A stretch of DNA of 64,000 bases, taken from the NCBI GenBank assembly GCA_029213065.1, contig JARGPH010000016.1, positions 51,203-115,202 on the forward strand, given 5' to 3'. The first letter of the stretch is position 1. Each line of letters starts with the position of its first letter. The notes under the pieces were generated by a model. The model was not told where the DNA came from. It saw nothing but the letters and a program-made list of their open reading frames with translations, and did not search any database. Below, one piece after another: positions 62,643 to 64,000 of this stretch. The stretch comes from Verrucomicrobiales bacterium (GTDB lineage Bacteria; Verrucomicrobiota; Verrucomicrobiia; Verrucomicrobiales; DEV007). Made by a program: the position numbers and the translations under genes.

Positions 62643-63642
62643 ATCGCTCAATCGCCGCTGCCACCGCCGGATTCGAGCTTCCGTAACTGACGATAAAGAT
62701 CGAAAGCCCTGCCTCACGAACGTTTGAAAGGGCCCTTTCGAGCGCCTCGATAATCCACTCGATCCGGTTTCCAAAGGCACCTCCACCGAGCAGAGTGAGG
62801 TAAACCCCGGGATTCCCGGTTCGGATTGAATTCAACAACGCGGCGTGAAGCGTCGCTTCATAAGAGGCATCGAGAACGACGCGAGCAAGCGGCTCCCAGA
62901 GAGAATCGGGCAGCTCGGAGTAGGCGACGGGGACCGCGGAGCAGAATGCCTGCGTCACGAGATGCCCCGCCTCTTGAATGGTTACTTCGGTGTCCTCCTG
63001 CACCCCGATACGAAGTTTTCCGCATAACGACTCGCGCGCTTCCGGAGAAAGCGATTCGATTCGCTCACTAATCGTCGCCAATCCCTCCCGAGTCGGAAGC
63101 AGGTAGCCGTTCCGCATTGCCCAGAGCTGGTCGTCATCGTTTCCCAGCGCAACGCCGAGATCACGACTGCAATCGACCTGTCGTTCCGCAGTCTGTCCGA
63201 CCTGTCCGTCAATCTCGAAAAAGTAATTCCGGAAAACAGTCCCGGCCCCGCAGGCGATCGCACAGGCCGGCCCCTGCGTGTGATCGTGCGCGTAACCCGT
63301 CACCCCATGTTCCGGCGTGACCGATGGCCCGACCATCTCAAGGAGGTTGAACTGCGAAGCGACCTGAAAAAAGGCCCCCGCATTCTCTGTATCCGTGTGA
63401 AAAGCCTGAACATCGCCGACTCGTTCCTCGAGCGTGGTCCGACCACCGCGATTCAGCTGCCCTTCGGTCGCCTCCCTGAGAGAATCCAGGTCGGGCGTAT
63501 CCAACTTGCCGACCGCATAGGAGCAATTGTTCACCCGCGAGCGAAGTACGCCATCTTTGAGTTCGAGCTTTTCCCGAAGCTCATCGGGGTTTTCACGGTG
63601 AAGACCTTCCGAAAATCCCAGTAACTGCTCGAACCAGTTCAC
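62629..63642 (-). CDS. Unrecognised conserved-looking protein
   Basis: A 337-residue cytosolic protein that I cannot assign. Distinct blocks: FHTDTENAGAFFQVASQFNL, TGYAHDHTQGPACAIACGAG, LTLLGGGAFGNRIEWIIEAL and FIVSYGSSNPAVAAAIERF. The Gly-rich loop GGGAFGN together with the FQVASQFN and CAIACGAGT blocks reminds me of macrodomain/ADP-ribose-binding proteins, but that is only a guess. It overlaps the downstream Dabb-like gene by four bases on the same strand. Confidence 0.6.
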   Translation of the reverse strand: MNWFEQLLGFSEGLHRENPDELREKLELKDGVLRSRVNNCSYAVGKLDTPDLDSLREATEGQLNRGGRTTLEERVGDVQAFHTDTENAGAFFQVASQFNLLEMVGPSVTPEHGVTGYAHDHTQGPACAIACGAGTVFRNYFFEIDGQVGQTAERQVDCSRDLGVALGNDDDQLWAMRNGYLLPTREGLATISERIESLSPEARESLCGKLRIGVQEDTEVTIQEAGHLVTQAFCSAVPVAYSELPDSLWEPLARVVLDASYEATLHAALLNSIRTGNPGVYLTLLGGGAFGNRIEWIIEALERALSNVREAGLSIFIVSYGSSNPAVAAAIERFNRS

Positions 63643-63956
63643 GAGTATTTAGGATCTTTCCCCGGCTCAGTCTCGAAAAGAAGTTCTTTCTTCTCAACCG
63701 TGTGCGGCACCACCACTTCGCGCTCAAAACGCTCAAAATTGGGATCTTCACGAAACATTTCCAGTTTATCCCGGCTCTCGAAGTCCGCCGAGATAAAGAA
63801 ACCGAAATCGCTGCCGGGCTCAATATTGCGGCCCGACCGGAAATTGTGTGCCTCGTTGACGCGATGAAAACAACTCCGGCTCGTGCGGATCATCTCCTCG
63901 ATCGTCTCTTCAGACTTCTTTTTCTCCAAACGATAGAGAGCAATGTAGTGAACCAT
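63639..63956 (-). CDS. Dabb-like small alpha/beta-barrel protein
   Basis: A 105-residue protein resembling dimeric alpha/beta-barrel (stress-responsive Dabb) proteins: MVHYIALYRLEKKKSEET as the first strand, FRSGRNIEPGSDFGFFISAD, DKLEMFREDPNFERF and VVPHTVEKKELLF. Enzyme or binding role unknown. It is the upstream partner of the 337-residue unknown protein, in a four-base overlap. Confidence 0.7.
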   Translation of the reverse strand: MVHYIALYRLEKKKSEETIEEMIRTSRSCFHRVNEAHNFRSGRNIEPGSDFGFFISADFESRDKLEMFREDPNFERFEREVVVPHTVEKKELLFETEPGKDPKYS

Positions 63957-64000
63957 GACTGGAGTATCTGATGGTGATTACGTTAAAAGCATCCGATTCT

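Overview
This window looks like a chromosomal segment of a Verrucomicrobiota bacterium (Verrucomicrobiales-like). That is an inference from gene content; no rRNA or other marker gene is present. The content fits: three secreted sulfatases, a Tat-type Gfo/Idh/MocA oxidoreductase, an HGSNAT-like acyltransferase, a lipase maturation factor homologue, H-X9-DG-type prepilin signals, DUF4126, DUF3147 and DUF3857 proteins, and moderately GC-rich coding DNA with many dispersed palindromic intergenic repeats. I found no tRNA, rRNA, CRISPR array, transposase or prophage. Most of the window is housekeeping, with an accessory glycan-degradation flavour.

Layout. 1-7 kb: a MidA-type methyltransferase whose 3' end runs into an 8-bp microsatellite; then a bifunctional penicillin-binding protein (with Thr where the transpeptidase Ser is expected), a DUF3147 membrane protein and a sulfatase; then a tiny lipoprotein, a membrane protein and an ErpA/IscA-type Fe-S protein. 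7.6-12.8 kb (minus strand): UvrD/PcrA helicase, DUF4870 protein, overlapping queC-queF, OmpA-family protein. 12.8-15 kb: lipase maturation factor and a small HELTH protein. 15-23 kb (minus strand): a three-gene unit of NfeD/YqiJ-like membrane protein, flotillin and a 1710-residue coiled-coil AAA ATPase (DUF3686, 'DNA repair ATPase'). This is the strongest candidate for an under-described system. A small HTH regulator diverges from it and is followed by alanine racemase. 24.8-31.4 kb: RecF, a second sulfatase, a CxxCH protein, a VWA protein and a Cys/Gly-tailed DUF1399-like protein.

31.6-46.6 kb: DUF4126, a repeat-rich intergenic block, nitroreductase, a large lipoprotein, queE, Sua5 and shikimate kinase (divergent), Gfo/Idh/MocA oxidoreductase, Bax inhibitor-1, TrmH-family methyltransferase, DUF533 protein, then an HGSNAT-like acyltransferase closely followed by a sulfamidase-like sulfatase (adjacent steps of heparan sulfate breakdown in animals), and an OmpA-family protein. 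46.6-55.3 kb: EamA transporter, esterase plus TauD-like dioxygenase, CPPED1-like phosphoesterase, a DapA-family plus aldehyde dehydrogenase pair that could yield 2-oxoglutarate, and a DUF3857/transglutaminase protein. 55.4-60.8 kb (minus strand): a tightly packed unit of MurJ, unknown protein, prepilin-like protein, ABC ATPase and ABC permease, preceded by a leucine-rich-repeat lipoprotein. 61-64 kb: M15-type peptidase, HAD phosphatase, an unrecognised conserved-looking protein and a Dabb-like protein.

The preQ1 genes are split (queF-queC at 11 kb, queE at 36 kb; no queD seen). Intergenic DNA carries at least four repeat families: REP-like GGGCTGAAGGCCC palindromes, an ATGCCTTT hairpin/GGTAGATGC element (two tandem 280-bp units plus a junction form), a pyrimidine TTAATC tract, and a roughly 105-bp repeat seen twice.
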